Of a stretch of DNA of 42,855 nucleotides, positions 24,475 through 32,526 are shown one piece after another; the stretch's first letter is position 1; every line of letters starts with the position of its first letter. The DNA is taken from positions 1 to 42,855 of the forward strand of contig NZ_QUZT01000061.1 of NCBI RefSeq assembly GCF_004682045.1. Reading direction: 5' to 3'. The position numbers and the translations under genes were made by a program. Under the pieces are notes generated by a model that did not search any database, was not told the DNA's origin, and saw nothing but the letters and a program-made list of their open reading frames with translations. Source of the DNA: Pseudomonas nabeulensis. GTDB lineage: Bacteria > Pseudomonadota > Gammaproteobacteria > Pseudomonadales > Pseudomonadaceae.

Positions 24475-25626
24475 ATGCAAAAGTCCACATTTCGCAAAGT
24501 CAGTCTGTTCGCTGCATTGGCCATCGCCCTCGGCCTGGTGATCTACACCGTGCAAGCCCCCGCCGACGCGCCGCAATACCTCACCGCCACGGCTGAACGC
24601 GGTGACATCGAAAATGCTGTGCTGGCTACGGGTTTGCTCGAAGGCATCAAGCAGGTCGACGTCGGTGCCCAGGTCTCCGGGCAGTTGAAGTCGCTCAAGG
24701 TCAAGGTCGGCGATAAAGTGAAGAAGGGCCAGTGGCTGGCCGAGATCGACCCGTTGATCCTGCAAAACACCCTGCGCAAGGCCCAGGTCGATGAAGAAAA
24801 CCTGCAAGCCCAACGCCGCGCCACGGCGGCGCAGCTCAAGCAGGCCAAGTCGGTGTACGAGCGCTACAAGGGCTTGCAGAGTGATGAGTCGGTGTCGCGC
24901 CAGGATTTCGAAGATGCCGAATCGACGTTCCAGGTACAGCAGGCCAACCTGCTGTCCCTGGATGCGCAAATCAAGAGTGCGCATATCGAGATCGACACCG
25001 CCAAGGTCAACCTGGCCTATACCCGTATCAACGCGCCCATCGACGGCGACGTGGTAGGCATCGTCACCCAGGAAGGCCAGACCGTGATCGCCAGCCAGCT
25101 GGCGCCGGTACTGCTCAAGTTGGCGGACCTGGACACCATGACCGTCAAGGCCCAGGTGTCCGAGGCGGATGTGATTCATATCAGCCCCGGCCAGCAGGTG
25201 TATTTCACCATCCTCGGTGAAGCCGACAAACGCTACTACGCCAAGCTGCGCGGCACCGAGCCGGCGCCCCAGAGCTTCCTGGAAACCCAGACCGCCGGCA
25301 CCCCCAAGCAAAACACGGCGGTGTTCTACAACGCGTTGTTCGACGTGCCCAACCCCGATCACCGCCTGCGCATCGCCATGACCGCCCAGGTGCGCATCGT
25401 GCTCGACACCGCCCAGGCCGCGCTGACAGTGCCGGTGGCTGCGCTGGGCCCGCGCAATAACGATGGCAGCTACTCACTGCGGGTGCTGGATGCCAAGGGC
25501 AAGGCGGTGTCCCGCGAGGTAAAGACCGGCATCAATAACAACGTCAAGGTGCAGATCCTCGACGGCCTGGCCGAGGGCGACAAAGTGGTGATCGGCGATG
25601 CCTCACCGGCCGTGGCGGGGAACTGA
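24475..25626 (+). CDS. macA: MacA-like periplasmic adaptor of a lipopeptide efflux pump
   Basis: A membrane-fusion protein of 383 residues. An N-terminal hydrophobic segment (about residues 8-26) anchors it in the inner membrane. It is followed by a biotinyl-lipoyl-like half (around 45-75), a long alpha-helical hairpin (about 95-165, rich in Gln, Ala and Lys), the second lipoyl half (GDVVGIVTQEGQTV) and beta-barrel domains. It links the MacB ATPase to an outer-membrane channel. The position directly behind viscC and three bases before macB points to export of the lipopeptide, as described for viscosin and massetolide loci. No TolC-like gene is present, so the channel must come from elsewhere. 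The ribosome site before the ATG is weak. The family is clear; the substrate is inferred from context. Confidence 0.9.
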   Translation: MQKSTFRKVSLFAALAIALGLVIYTVQAPADAPQYLTATAERGDIENAVLATGLLEGIKQVDVGAQVSGQLKSLKVKVGDKVKKGQWLAEIDPLILQNTLRKAQVDEENLQAQRRATAAQLKQAKSVYERYKGLQSDESVSRQDFEDAESTFQVQQANLLSLDAQIKSAHIEIDTAKVNLAYTRINAPIDGDVVGIVTQEGQTVIASQLAPVLLKLADLDTMTVKAQVSEADVIHISPGQQVYFTILGEADKRYYAKLRGTEPAPQSFLETQTAGTPKQNTAVFYNALFDVPNPDHRLRIAMTAQVRIVLDTAQAALTVPVAALGPRNNDGSYSLRVLDAKGKAVSREVKTGINNNVKVQILDGLAEGDKVVIGDASPAVAGN

Positions 25627-25629
25627 CGG

Positions 25630-27582
25630 ATGAGCCAGCCACTGTTGGAACTCAAGGGCATCACCCGCAGCTTTATGGCCGGCGAGCGTGAGTTTATAGC
25701 GCTCAAGGGCATCGACCTGACGATCCATGCCGGGGAGATGGTTGCGATCATCGGCGCGTCAGGCTCGGGCAAGTCCACCCTGATGAACATCCTCGGCGGC
25801 CTGGATTACGCCACGGCCGGCAGCTACAAGATCAACGGCATCGAGACCCGCTCCCTGGGCGATGAGCAGTTGGCGGAGCTGCGTCGCGACTACTTCGGCT
25901 TTATTTTCCAGCGCTACCACCTGCTGGCGCACCTCAGCGCGTTGCACAACGTGGAGATGCCGGCGATTTATGCCGGTACGCCGGAAACCGCGCGCCACAG
26001 CCGCGCGCGGGATTTGCTCGAACGCCTGGGGCTGGCTGGCCACACCACCCATCGTCCCAGCCAGCTCTCTGGCGGTCAGCAGCAGCGAGTGAGTATCGCC
26101 CGTGCCTTGATGAACGGCGGCGAAGTCATCCTGGCCGACGAACCCACCGGCGCCCTCGACACCCACAGCGGCAAGGAGGTGATGCGCATCCTGGCCGAGC
26201 TGCATGCGGCGGGGCACACGGTGATCATCGTCACCCACGACCCCAAGGTCGCGGCGAATGCCCAGCGCATTGTCGAGGTCAGCGATGGTGAAATCGTCAG
26301 CGATAAGGCCAATGCCGTCAGTGATCTGCCCAGCGAAGCACCCGTCGAGCCCAAGCGCAGCGGCGCCCGGCGCTTGGTGGCGAGCCTGGGGTTGTTCAAG
26401 GAGGCGTTCAATATGGCCTGGGTCGCGCTGGTATCCCATCGCATGCGCACCTTGTTGACCATGCTCGGTATCGTGATCGGTATCACCTCGGTGGTGTCGA
26501 TCTCGGCCATCGGCGAGGGCGCCAAGCGCTATGTGCTCAAGGACATCCAGGCGATTGGCAGCAACACCATCGATATCTTCTCCGGCACCAGTTTTGGCGA
26601 CAGCCGTGCTTCGGCCATCGAGACCTTGATGCCCTCGGACGTGGACGCGTTGAACCAGCTGTATTACGTCGACAGCGCCACACCTGTGGTGGGCCGCAAC
26701 CTGCTGTTGCGCTACGGGAATATCGACCTGGACGCCCAGGTCAATGGCGTCAGCGACCGCTACTTCAAGGTCAAGGGCTTGAAGCTTGAAGCCGGCATCG
26801 CCTTCAGCGAAAACGACGCACGGCGCCAGGCCCAGGTGGTGGTGATCGATCACAACACCCGCAACCGCCTGTTCGGACCCAATGTCGACCCGTTGGGCCA
26901 GGTGATCCTGGTGGGCAACCTGCCGTGCACGGTGATCGGCGTGACCGCCGACAACAAAAACATGTTCGCCGCCAGCAAGGCGCTGAATGTGTGGGTGCCC
27001 TATGAGACGGCGGCGGGGCGCCTTCTGGGCCAGCGCCATCTGGACAGCATCACCGTGCGCATCAAGGACGGCCAGCCGAGCAAGGTGGTGGAAGACAACG
27101 TCAACAAGCTGATGCTGCAACGTCACGGCACCAAGGACTTTTTCACCAACAACCTCGACAGCATCATGCAGACGGTGCAGAAAACCAGCCGCTCCCTGGC
27201 ATTGCTGCTGTCGTTGATCGCGGTAATTTCCTTGCTGGTGGGCGGCATCGGCGTGATGAATATCATGCTGGTGTCGGTCACCGAGCGCACCCGCGAGATT
27301 GGTATCCGCATGGCGGTGGGCGCACGGCAGTCGGATATCCGCCAGCAGTTTCTGGTGGAGGCGGTGATGGTGTGCCTGATCGGCGGGATCATCGGGATCT
27401 CGCTGTCCTACGCACTGGGCTTTCTGTTTTCGCTGTTTGTGAAAGAGTGGGAAATGGTGTTTTCCCTGGGCTCGGTGGTCACCGCGTTTGCCTGTTCGAC
27501 GTTGATCGGCATTGTGTTCGGCTTTGTGCCGGCGCGGAATGCGGCGCGGTTGGATCCGATTGAGGCGTTGGCCAGGGACTGA
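25630..27582 (+). CDS. macB: MacB-like ABC transporter, fused ATPase and permease
   Basis: A 650-residue inner-membrane exporter of the MacB type. The N-terminal nucleotide-binding domain has Walker A GASGSGKST (42-50), the signature LSGGQ (146-150) and Walker B VILADE (166-171). After a linker there is a first membrane helix (around 265-290, in MRTLLTMLGIVIG), a large periplasmic domain and three C-terminal FtsX-type helices. It works as a dimer with MacA, using ATP in the cytoplasm to drive periplasmic substrate out. The start lies three bases after the macA stop behind GGGGAAC, so the two are one operon. The lipopeptide as cargo is inferred from the neighbours. Length and domain order are normal for the family. 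Confidence 0.93.
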   Translation: MSQPLLELKGITRSFMAGEREFIALKGIDLTIHAGEMVAIIGASGSGKSTLMNILGGLDYATAGSYKINGIETRSLGDEQLAELRRDYFGFIFQRYHLLAHLSALHNVEMPAIYAGTPETARHSRARDLLERLGLAGHTTHRPSQLSGGQQQRVSIARALMNGGEVILADEPTGALDTHSGKEVMRILAELHAAGHTVIIVTHDPKVAANAQRIVEVSDGEIVSDKANAVSDLPSEAPVEPKRSGARRLVASLGLFKEAFNMAWVALVSHRMRTLLTMLGIVIGITSVVSISAIGEGAKRYVLKDIQAIGSNTIDIFSGTSFGDSRASAIETLMPSDVDALNQLYYVDSATPVVGRNLLLRYGNIDLDAQVNGVSDRYFKVKGLKLEAGIAFSENDARRQAQVVVIDHNTRNRLFGPNVDPLGQVILVGNLPCTVIGVTADNKNMFAASKALNVWVPYETAAGRLLGQRHLDSITVRIKDGQPSKVVEDNVNKLMLQRHGTKDFFTNNLDSIMQTVQKTSRSLALLLSLIAVISLLVGGIGVMNIMLVSVTERTREIGIRMAVGARQSDIRQQFLVEAVMVCLIGGIIGISLSYALGFLFSLFVKEWEMVFSLGSVVTAFACSTLIGIVFGFVPARNAARLDPIEALARD

Positions 27583-27612
27583 ACTCCTCCCTCAAAAACA
27601 CTGAGGACTAAG

Positions 27613-27701
27613 TGTGGGAGGGGGCTTGCCCCCGATAGCAGGGTGTCAGTCACAGATGTATTCACTGACCCACCGCCATCGGGGGCAAGCCCCCTCCCAC
27701 A
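27613..27701. repeat. REPIN between convergent macB and luxR genes
   Basis: Two inverted copies of the TGTGGGAGGGGGCTTGCCC REP arm (each continuing into CCGAT) flank a short spacer in which TCAGT and ACTGA can pair. The arms match perfectly over about 24 bases. The element fills the gap between the macB stop and the end of the convergent luxR gene and could serve as a bidirectional terminator-like hairpin. REPINs are mobilised by RAYT transposases; none is encoded here. Confidence 0.85.
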
Positions 27702-27718
27702 TTTTGATCGATGTCAGC

Positions 27719-28402
27719 TTAGAGTCCGGTGATGTCTTCGGTTGAGTACATCCACCGCAACAAGGAATGCCGCCCACTGATCCCCAGCTTGATCGACGCA
27801 CGCTTGAGGTAGCTTTCAATCGTATTGACCTTCAACGCCAACTGCTCCGCCAATTCCGGCGCCGTGCGCCCGGCCAGCAGGCCCACGCATACCTCCAGTT
27901 CGCGGTTGGACAGGGTCAGCCCCGACTGCACCAGGCGTTCCTCGATGCGGCGACGCAAGGTTTCGATGCCCTGGTTTTGTGGTGTTACCGCCTCGCCGTC
28001 CTGGCGGCACGGCTGGATCGCGGCGATGTGTTTTTCCACCATGGGCAGCAGCATCGTGGAAAAGTCCTGCAGCATGCTGCGTTCCTGGGGCGAGAAGCTC
28101 TGGGACTGGTGGGAGCGGTACACCGACAACACGTAGCGCACGTCGTCCTTGCGGCGGGTGAGGTGCAATTGTGCGGCGGGCTGCTCTTCACCCAGGGTGG
28201 CCACCGAATCGGTATAGACCGGGCTGATCTTGCGCCGGGTGTGCCCCTCGGCGCTGACCTGCAATTGGGTGATATGGGTGGCGTCCACTGCCAGTTGAGT
28301 GAGGATAAGGTCATGCAGCATGCGTGGGAAATGGCGACTGCCAGTGCTGGCGATGACCTTGCCTATATGTGGGAACAGGTGTGAGTTCATCAATTCGTCC
28401 AT
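27719..28402 (-). CDS. LuxR-family transcriptional regulator of the lipopeptide locus
   Basis: A regulator of about 227 residues. The C-terminal quarter is a LuxR/GerE-type helix-turn-helix (LSNRELEVCVGLLAGRTAPELAEQ region, then VNTIESYLKRASIKLGI). The N-terminal part shows no autoinducer-binding motifs that I recognise and no receiver domain, as is usual for the LuxR proteins flanking Pseudomonas lipopeptide genes (ViscBCR and MassBCR type). It is convergent to macB and probably activates the synthetase genes; this role is from known relatives, not from the sequence. The start is uncertain: ATG at 28402 (chosen), ATG at 28390 with a better-placed GGA, or TTG at 28411. The 206 bases upstream hold its promoter and the end of the next operon. 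Confidence 0.85.
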   Translation of the reverse strand: MDELMNSHLFPHIGKVIASTGSRHFPRMLHDLILTQLAVDATHITQLQVSAEGHTRRKISPVYTDSVATLGEEQPAAQLHLTRRKDDVRYVLSVYRSHQSQSFSPQERSMLQDFSTMLLPMVEKHIAAIQPCRQDGEAVTPQNQGIETLRRRIEERLVQSGLTLSNRELEVCVGLLAGRTAPELAEQLALKVNTIESYLKRASIKLGISGRHSLLRWMYSTEDITGL

Positions 28403-28481
28403 GAGGTTCAAGCGCAGGTTCTTGGGTCCATAGCGACGGGCTCAATAAGGCAACCTGCAGTGATCGTACGACCCGCCGGAA

Positions 28482-28497
28482 CCTATGCTAGTACAGG
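28482..28497. promoter_or_regulatory. Candidate lux-box-like dyad upstream of luxR
   Basis: CCTATGCTAGTACAGG is an imperfect palindrome (12 of 16 positions symmetrical) that fits the loose CT-N10-AG pattern of LuxR-family sites. It lies about 80 bases upstream of the luxR start. Autoregulation is possible; evidence is a single weak match. Confidence 0.3.
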
Positions 28498-28548
28498 CTG
28501 GCGAAGGGAGGGGGATCCAATCCGGAAATATCCAGATTAAAAATGCAT

Positions 28549-28578
28549 AACGGTGGTCGGACCAGTCCTACCACCGTT
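28549..28578 (-). terminator. Probable terminator of the leftward mhp-like operon
   Basis: A hairpin with nine-base perfect arms AACGGTGGT/ACCACCGTT and an inner GGAC/GTCC pair. Read on the minus strand it lies just past the aldolase stop and is followed within five bases by TTTTT. Position and shape fit a Rho-independent terminator, although the T-run is short and slightly offset. Confidence 0.55.
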
Positions 28579-28608
28579 TGTGGGAAGGGATTACATCGAG
28601 TTCAAGCG

Positions 28609-29643
28609 TTACATCGCGCGTGTCTGACGCTGGCGAGCCAATGTCATCGCCGTATCCTCAATCATGTCTTCCTGACCACCGACCATTCCTCGGCGACCCA
28701 TCTCCACCAGGATCTCCCGCGCCGGCACGCCATATTTCTGCTCGGCGCGCTTGGCGAACAGCAGGAACGAGCCGTAGACCCCGGCATAGCCCATGGTCAG
28801 TGCATCGCGGTCGCTGCGGATCGGGAAGTCCATGATCGGCACCACCAGGTCTTCAGCCACGTCCTGGATGCCAAACACACTGACCCCCGTGTCGATACCC
28901 ATGCGATCACACACCGCCACCAGCACTTCCATTGGTGTATTGCCGGCCCCGGCACCCAACCCCGCGCAAGCAGCGTCGATGCGGTTGGCCCCGGCGGCAA
29001 TGGCGGCGATGGAGTTCGCCACCCCCATCGACAGGTTGTGGTGCCCATGAAAACCAATTTCCGTCTCCGGCTTGAGCGCGGCACGCATGGCCGCCACCCG
29101 GGCGCTGACATCGTGGGGCAACAGGTAGCCCGCCGAGTCCGTCAGGTAGATGCAGTTGGCGCCGTAGCTTTCCATCAGCAAACCCTGTTTGACCAGGCCT
29201 TCGGGGCTGTTCATGTGGGCCATCATCAAGAAACCGACCGTGTCCATGCCCAGGTGGCGGGCATGGGCGATGTGCTGTTCGCTGACATCCGCCTCGGTGC
29301 AGTGGGTGGCCACGCGTAGGGTGTGCACGCCTAGTTCATGGGCCATCTTGAGGTGATCCACCGTGCCGATACCCGGCAGCAGCAGCGCCGAGACCTTGGC
29401 GTGTTTCATCAGCGGAATCACCGCCGACAGGTACGCCTCATCGGTGTGCGCCGGGAAGCCATAGTTCACCGAACTGCCACCCAGGCCGTCTCCGTGGGTG
29501 ACTTCGATCAACGGCACGCCCGCCGCGTCGAGGCCGCAGGCGATGTCTTTCATCTGTTGCAGGCTGATCTGATGGCGCTTGGGGTGCATGCCGTCGCGCA
29601 GGCACATGTCATGCACCGTGATGCGTTTACCGTGAAGGTCCAT
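28609..29643 (-). CDS. mhpE: 4-hydroxy-2-oxovalerate aldolase (MhpE/DmpG/BphI family)
   Basis: A 344-residue class II pyruvate aldolase of the DRE-TIM/HMGL-like fold. It splits 4-hydroxy-2-oxopentanoate (or a longer homologue) into pyruvate and an aldehyde and passes the aldehyde through a channel to the partner dehydrogenase. Seen here: LRDGMH with R16, D17 and H20, and the metal-binding HGHHN at 199-203. Length is normal for the family. It is the last gene of a leftward four-gene operon, ten bases after the dehydrogenase stop, with AAGGA before its ATG. The order hydratase-dehydrogenase-aldolase is that of classic meta-cleavage pathways. The enzyme class is sure; the natural aldehyde (acetaldehyde, propanal or larger) is not readable from sequence. 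Confidence 0.93.
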   Translation of the reverse strand: MDLHGKRITVHDMCLRDGMHPKRHQISLQQMKDIACGLDAAGVPLIEVTHGDGLGGSSVNYGFPAHTDEAYLSAVIPLMKHAKVSALLLPGIGTVDHLKMAHELGVHTLRVATHCTEADVSEQHIAHARHLGMDTVGFLMMAHMNSPEGLVKQGLLMESYGANCIYLTDSAGYLLPHDVSARVAAMRAALKPETEIGFHGHHNLSMGVANSIAAIAAGANRIDAACAGLGAGAGNTPMEVLVAVCDRMGIDTGVSVFGIQDVAEDLVVPIMDFPIRSDRDALTMGYAGVYGSFLLFAKRAEQKYGVPAREILVEMGRRGMVGGQEDMIEDTAMTLARQRQTRAM

Positions 29644-29653
29644 GGTCGATTCC

Positions 29654-30565
29654 TTATACGTGGGCGGTGAGCGCGCGTTCGCCCTTGAGGATTTCCTCGG
29701 CGAACATCTCGGCGGTGCGGGCAGCGGCGGCGGTCATGATGTCGAGGTTGCCGGCGTACTTGGGCAGGTAGTCGCCCAGGCCTTCGACTTCCATGAAGAT
29801 CGACACGCGGTTGCCGTCGAACACCGGGCCATTCACCAGCTTGTAGCCGGGCACGTAACGTTGCACCTGGCGGATCATGGTTTCGATGGCGGCGGTGATC
29901 GCCGCTTGGTCGGGCTCGCTGGCGGTCAGGCAATGCACGGTGTCACGCATGATCAGCGGTGGCTCGGCGGGGTTGATGATGATGATCGCCTTGCCTTCCT
30001 TGGCACCGCCCACCTGTTCCACGGCGCGGGAGGTGGTGCGGGTGAATTCGTCGATGTTCTTGCGGGTGCCAGGGCCGACGGACTTGGACGCGGCGGTGGC
30101 GATGATTTCCGCGTAGGCCACCGGTTGCACGCTGGACACCGCCGCCACCAGCGGAATCGTGGCCTGGCCGCCGCAGGTGACCATGTTGACGTTCATCGCG
30201 CCCAGGCCCAGCAGGGTTTTCAAGTTGACCGGCGGCACGCAATACGGGCCGATGGCCGCGGGTGTCAGGTCGATCATCAGCACGCCGAGGGCGTTGAGTT
30301 TCTGCGAGTTCTGCGCGTGCACATAGGCGGAAGTGGCGTCGAAGGCGATCTGGATGCGGTCGCGCTCGACATAAGGCAGCAGGCCGTCGACGCCGTCGGC
30401 GGTGGTCTTCAAACCCAGTTCACGGGCGCGCTCCAGGCCTTCGGAAGTGGCATCGATGCCGACCATCCACACCGGCTCCAGCACTTCGCTGCGCATCAGT
30501 TTGTAGAGCAGGTCGGTGCCGATATTGCCGGGGCCGATCACTGCGCATTTGATCTTTTGAGTCAT
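29654..30565 (-). CDS. mhpF: Acetaldehyde dehydrogenase, acylating (MhpF/DmpF/BphJ family)
   Basis: A 303-residue NAD- and CoA-dependent enzyme that turns the aldehyde released by the aldolase into acyl-CoA, forming a complex with it. Visible features: the Rossmann motif GPGNIGT at 11-17, the catalytic Cys131 in MVTCGGQAT, and GPGTRKNIDEF further on. The open frame extends 11 codons upstream, but the internal ATG at 30565 has GGAG at the right distance and begins the conserved KIKCAVIG stretch. It lies 22 bases after the hydratase stop. Together these genes feed pyruvate and acyl-CoA into central metabolism. Confidence 0.93.
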   Translation of the reverse strand: MTQKIKCAVIGPGNIGTDLLYKLMRSEVLEPVWMVGIDATSEGLERARELGLKTTADGVDGLLPYVERDRIQIAFDATSAYVHAQNSQKLNALGVLMIDLTPAAIGPYCVPPVNLKTLLGLGAMNVNMVTCGGQATIPLVAAVSSVQPVAYAEIIATAASKSVGPGTRKNIDEFTRTTSRAVEQVGGAKEGKAIIIINPAEPPLIMRDTVHCLTASEPDQAAITAAIETMIRQVQRYVPGYKLVNGPVFDGNRVSIFMEVEGLGDYLPKYAGNLDIMTAAAARTAEMFAEEILKGERALTAHV

Positions 30566-30587
30566 GGTCGTGGGCTCCAGGGAGGGG

Positions 30588-31379
30588 TCAGGGGACAAAA
30601 CGCAGGCTGGCTTTGCCCAGCCCGCTCATGGACAGGCTGATACGGTCACCGGCCTGCACCGGCACCAGCGGTGCAAGCGCACCCGACAAAATGATTTCGC
30701 CCCGGCGGAACGGGATACCCAGTTCGCCAAGGGTATTGGCCAGCCAGGCGACAGCCGCGCAGGGGTGGCCTTGTACCGCCGAGCCCAGCCCGGAACCTGC
30801 CGGTTCGGCGTTCTTCAATAACTGCATATGCACCGCTGCCAGGTCCACCGAGCGCGGGTCGATGCGTTGCGTGCCGAGGGCGAACACACCGCAGGAGGCG
30901 TTGTCGGCCACGGTGTCCTGGATGCGGATCTGCCAGTTGTCGATACGTGAATCGACGATCTCGAAGCATGGCGCCACGGCTTGGGTGGCGGCCAGCACGT
31001 CGTCGGCGCTGATGCCGGGGCCGTGCAGGTTTTCGCCGAGGATAAAGGCAATTTCGCCCTCGGCGCGGGGATGGATCAGGTTGTAGCGGGCCAGGCTGAC
31101 CTCGCTGCCGTCCTCCACCTGCATGGCGTCGGTGAGGAAACCGAAGTCCGGTTGGTGCACGTCGAGCATCTCTTGCACAGCACGGCTGGTAACCCCGATT
31201 TTCTTGCCGATCACGCGCTCGCCGAGGGCCTCGCGGCGTTGCAGGAAATGCAGGGAAATCCGGTAGGCGTGGTCTAGGCTGATCTGCGGGTAGCGTTGGG
31301 TCAGCGGCGCCAGGGTCTGGCGGTTGCGCAAGGCATTAAACAGCTCATCGCCAAGCGCGGCGATCAAATGGGTGTCCAT
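30588..31379 (-). CDS. mhpD: 2-keto-4-pentenoate hydratase (MhpD family)
   Basis: A 263-residue member of the hydratase/decarboxylase branch of the fumarylacetoacetase superfamily. It adds water to 2-hydroxypenta-2,4-dienoate, the product of meta-cleavage hydrolysis, giving the aldolase substrate. Visible features: GKKIGVTS around 58-65 and the metal-ligand pair E107/E109 in AEGEIAF. The open frame runs 26 codons further upstream, but ATG at 31379 has GGAG eight bases before it and gives the standard family length. It is the second gene of the leftward operon. Decarboxylase relatives are similar, but the neighbouring aldolase and dehydrogenase support hydratase. Confidence 0.9.
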   Translation of the reverse strand: MDTHLIAALGDELFNALRNRQTLAPLTQRYPQISLDHAYRISLHFLQRREALGERVIGKKIGVTSRAVQEMLDVHQPDFGFLTDAMQVEDGSEVSLARYNLIHPRAEGEIAFILGENLHGPGISADDVLAATQAVAPCFEIVDSRIDNWQIRIQDTVADNASCGVFALGTQRIDPRSVDLAAVHMQLLKNAEPAGSGLGSAVQGHPCAAVAWLANTLGELGIPFRRGEIILSGALAPLVPVQAGDRISLSMSGLGKASLRFVP

Positions 31380-31416
31380 GGCGGGGCTCCAGAAGCGAGA
31401 AAAAAACAGTCGGGTG

Positions 31417-32190
31417 TCAGCCGGGCCACACCGAGGAGTCGGCGCCGCCGTCCACATCGATGATCTTGCCGGTGACCCAGGCCGAGGCCGGGCTGGCCAG
31501 GTACAGCGCGGCGGCGGCGATGTCCTCTGGCGTGCCGAGGCATTTGAGCGGGGTGTTGGCTTCCATGACTTCGCGCATGGCGGCGGGCATGACCCCGCTC
31601 AGCGCTTCGGTGAGGGTAGGGCCGGGTGCCACGGCGTTGACGCGGACCTGCGGGGCGAAGTCCTGGGCCAGCAGCCGGGTCAGATGACTCAGCGCCGCCT
31701 TGGCCGTGCCATAGGCACTGAAATGACGCTGGGCATAACGGGCCGCCACCGAGCTGATATTGAGGATGTTGCCGCCACCGGCCTCGCGCATCAGCGGCAC
31801 ACACAATTGGCAGAACGCATAACTGGTGGCGACGTTGAAGGCCATGACCTGGGCGAACTGCTCCGGCGTCATCGCCAGCGGATCATTCGGCCCACCGCCG
31901 CCGACGTTGTTCACCAAATGGGTGAGGCGGCCCATCTGTTCGACGCTTTGGCTGACCAATGCGCGGCGTTGTGCATCGTCATTCACGTCACAGGCGAACG
32001 CCAGCGCCCGTCGGCCCAGGCCGCGCACTTCCTCGGCCACGGCCTCCACTTCCGCCAACGAGCGCGCCGCACACACCACATCGGCACCGGCTTCGGCATA
32101 CGCCAAGGCAATCGCCCGGCCAATGCCACGGCCGCTGCCGGTGACGATGGCGACACTGCCGTGCATCTGGAAACGCTGCAAAATACTCAT
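31417..32190 (-). CDS. Short-chain dehydrogenase/reductase, first gene of the leftward operon
   Basis: A 257-residue classical SDR. It has TGSGRGIG at 17-24, NNVGG at 94-98, the catalytic Ser146/147, and Tyr160-x3-Lys164. Arg43 after the second strand suggests NADP(H) preference. It probably oxidises or reduces a hydroxyl/keto group of the pathway substrate; the substrate cannot be read. ATG at 32190 was chosen over the longer open frame because it starts the conserved fold and has GGAG about twelve bases upstream. The promoter region ahead contains a perfect 15-base palindrome and a GGACGATGT motif. Its lack of close resemblance to the two SDRs at the right end suggests a separate step. Confidence 0.85.
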   Translation of the reverse strand: MSILQRFQMHGSVAIVTGSGRGIGRAIALAYAEAGADVVCAARSLAEVEAVAEEVRGLGRRALAFACDVNDDAQRRALVSQSVEQMGRLTHLVNNVGGGGPNDPLAMTPEQFAQVMAFNVATSYAFCQLCVPLMREAGGGNILNISSVAARYAQRHFSAYGTAKAALSHLTRLLAQDFAPQVRVNAVAPGPTLTEALSGVMPAAMREVMEANTPLKCLGTPEDIAAAALYLASPASAWVTGKIIDVDGGADSSVWPG

Positions 32191-32216
32191 GGGCCCTTGC
32201 TCCGTGGGGTCGGCTG

Positions 32217-32231
32217 TAGTGGCGGCCACTA
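32217..32231. promoter_or_regulatory. Perfect 15-base palindrome upstream of the leftward SDR
   Basis: TAGTGGCGGCCACTA, seven-base arms around one central base, 27-41 bases before the SDR start codon. It could be an operator or a small leader hairpin. No matching copy was noticed in the other promoter regions. Confidence 0.35.
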
Positions 32232-32252
32232 TCGCCATCGCTGCGGGGGGCT

Positions 32253-32261
32253 ACATCGTCC
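32253..32261 (-). promoter_or_regulatory. Candidate regulon motif GGACGATGT, copy 1
   Basis: Read toward the leftward SDR operon the sequence is ATTAGGACGATGTAGCC, 63-71 bases before the start codon. Exact copies of the nine-base core occur twice in the other divergent promoter region at 40430-40477. Confidence 0.5.
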
Positions 32262-32285
32262 TAATGAAGTAGGTGCGGAACGCTC

Positions 32286-32420
32286 TGTAGTGAGCGGGCT
32301 TGCCCCGCGCTGGGTGGCGAAGCCGCCCCAATCAGACCGCCTCGGTGTTCCAGAAAGACCGAGGTGCCTGGTTTTGGGGCGGCTTCGCAGCCCAGCGCGG
32401 GGCAAGCCCGCTCACTACAA
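32286..32420. repeat. Long REP-type inverted repeat of a second family
   Basis: Two 45-base arms (TGTAGTGAGCGGGCTTGCCC... at 32286-32330 and its complement at 32375-32420) match at about 43 positions; between them a second stem CCTCGGT/ACCGAGG closes the loop. The family differs from the GTGGGAGGGGG repeats elsewhere in the window. It sits between two divergent promoters, so it is not acting as a gene-end terminator there; it may insulate the two promoters or simply be a mobile REPIN. Confidence 0.8.
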
Positions 32421-32446
32421 CCACAACCACAGTCCTAGTCCGCTTT

Positions 32447-32485
32447 GACGATGATCAATCCTTCGCCCGCTCCGATGATCTGTCC
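32447..32485 (+). promoter_or_regulatory. Candidate regulon motif GACGATG, copy 4, with direct repeats
   Basis: GACGATG at 32447-32453 lies 74-80 bases before the monooxygenase start, reading toward the gene as in the other three units. It overlaps the first of two direct repeats, CGATGATCnnTCC at 32449-32461 and 32473-32485, spaced 24 bases apart. Paired direct repeats upstream of a promoter are usual for AraC- or response-regulator-type activators. The match is shorter than in the other copies. Confidence 0.4.
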
Positions 32486-32526
32486 CAACGTGCGCAATGG
32501 CGCAGTCAGATCGGGAGAGTCGAGTG

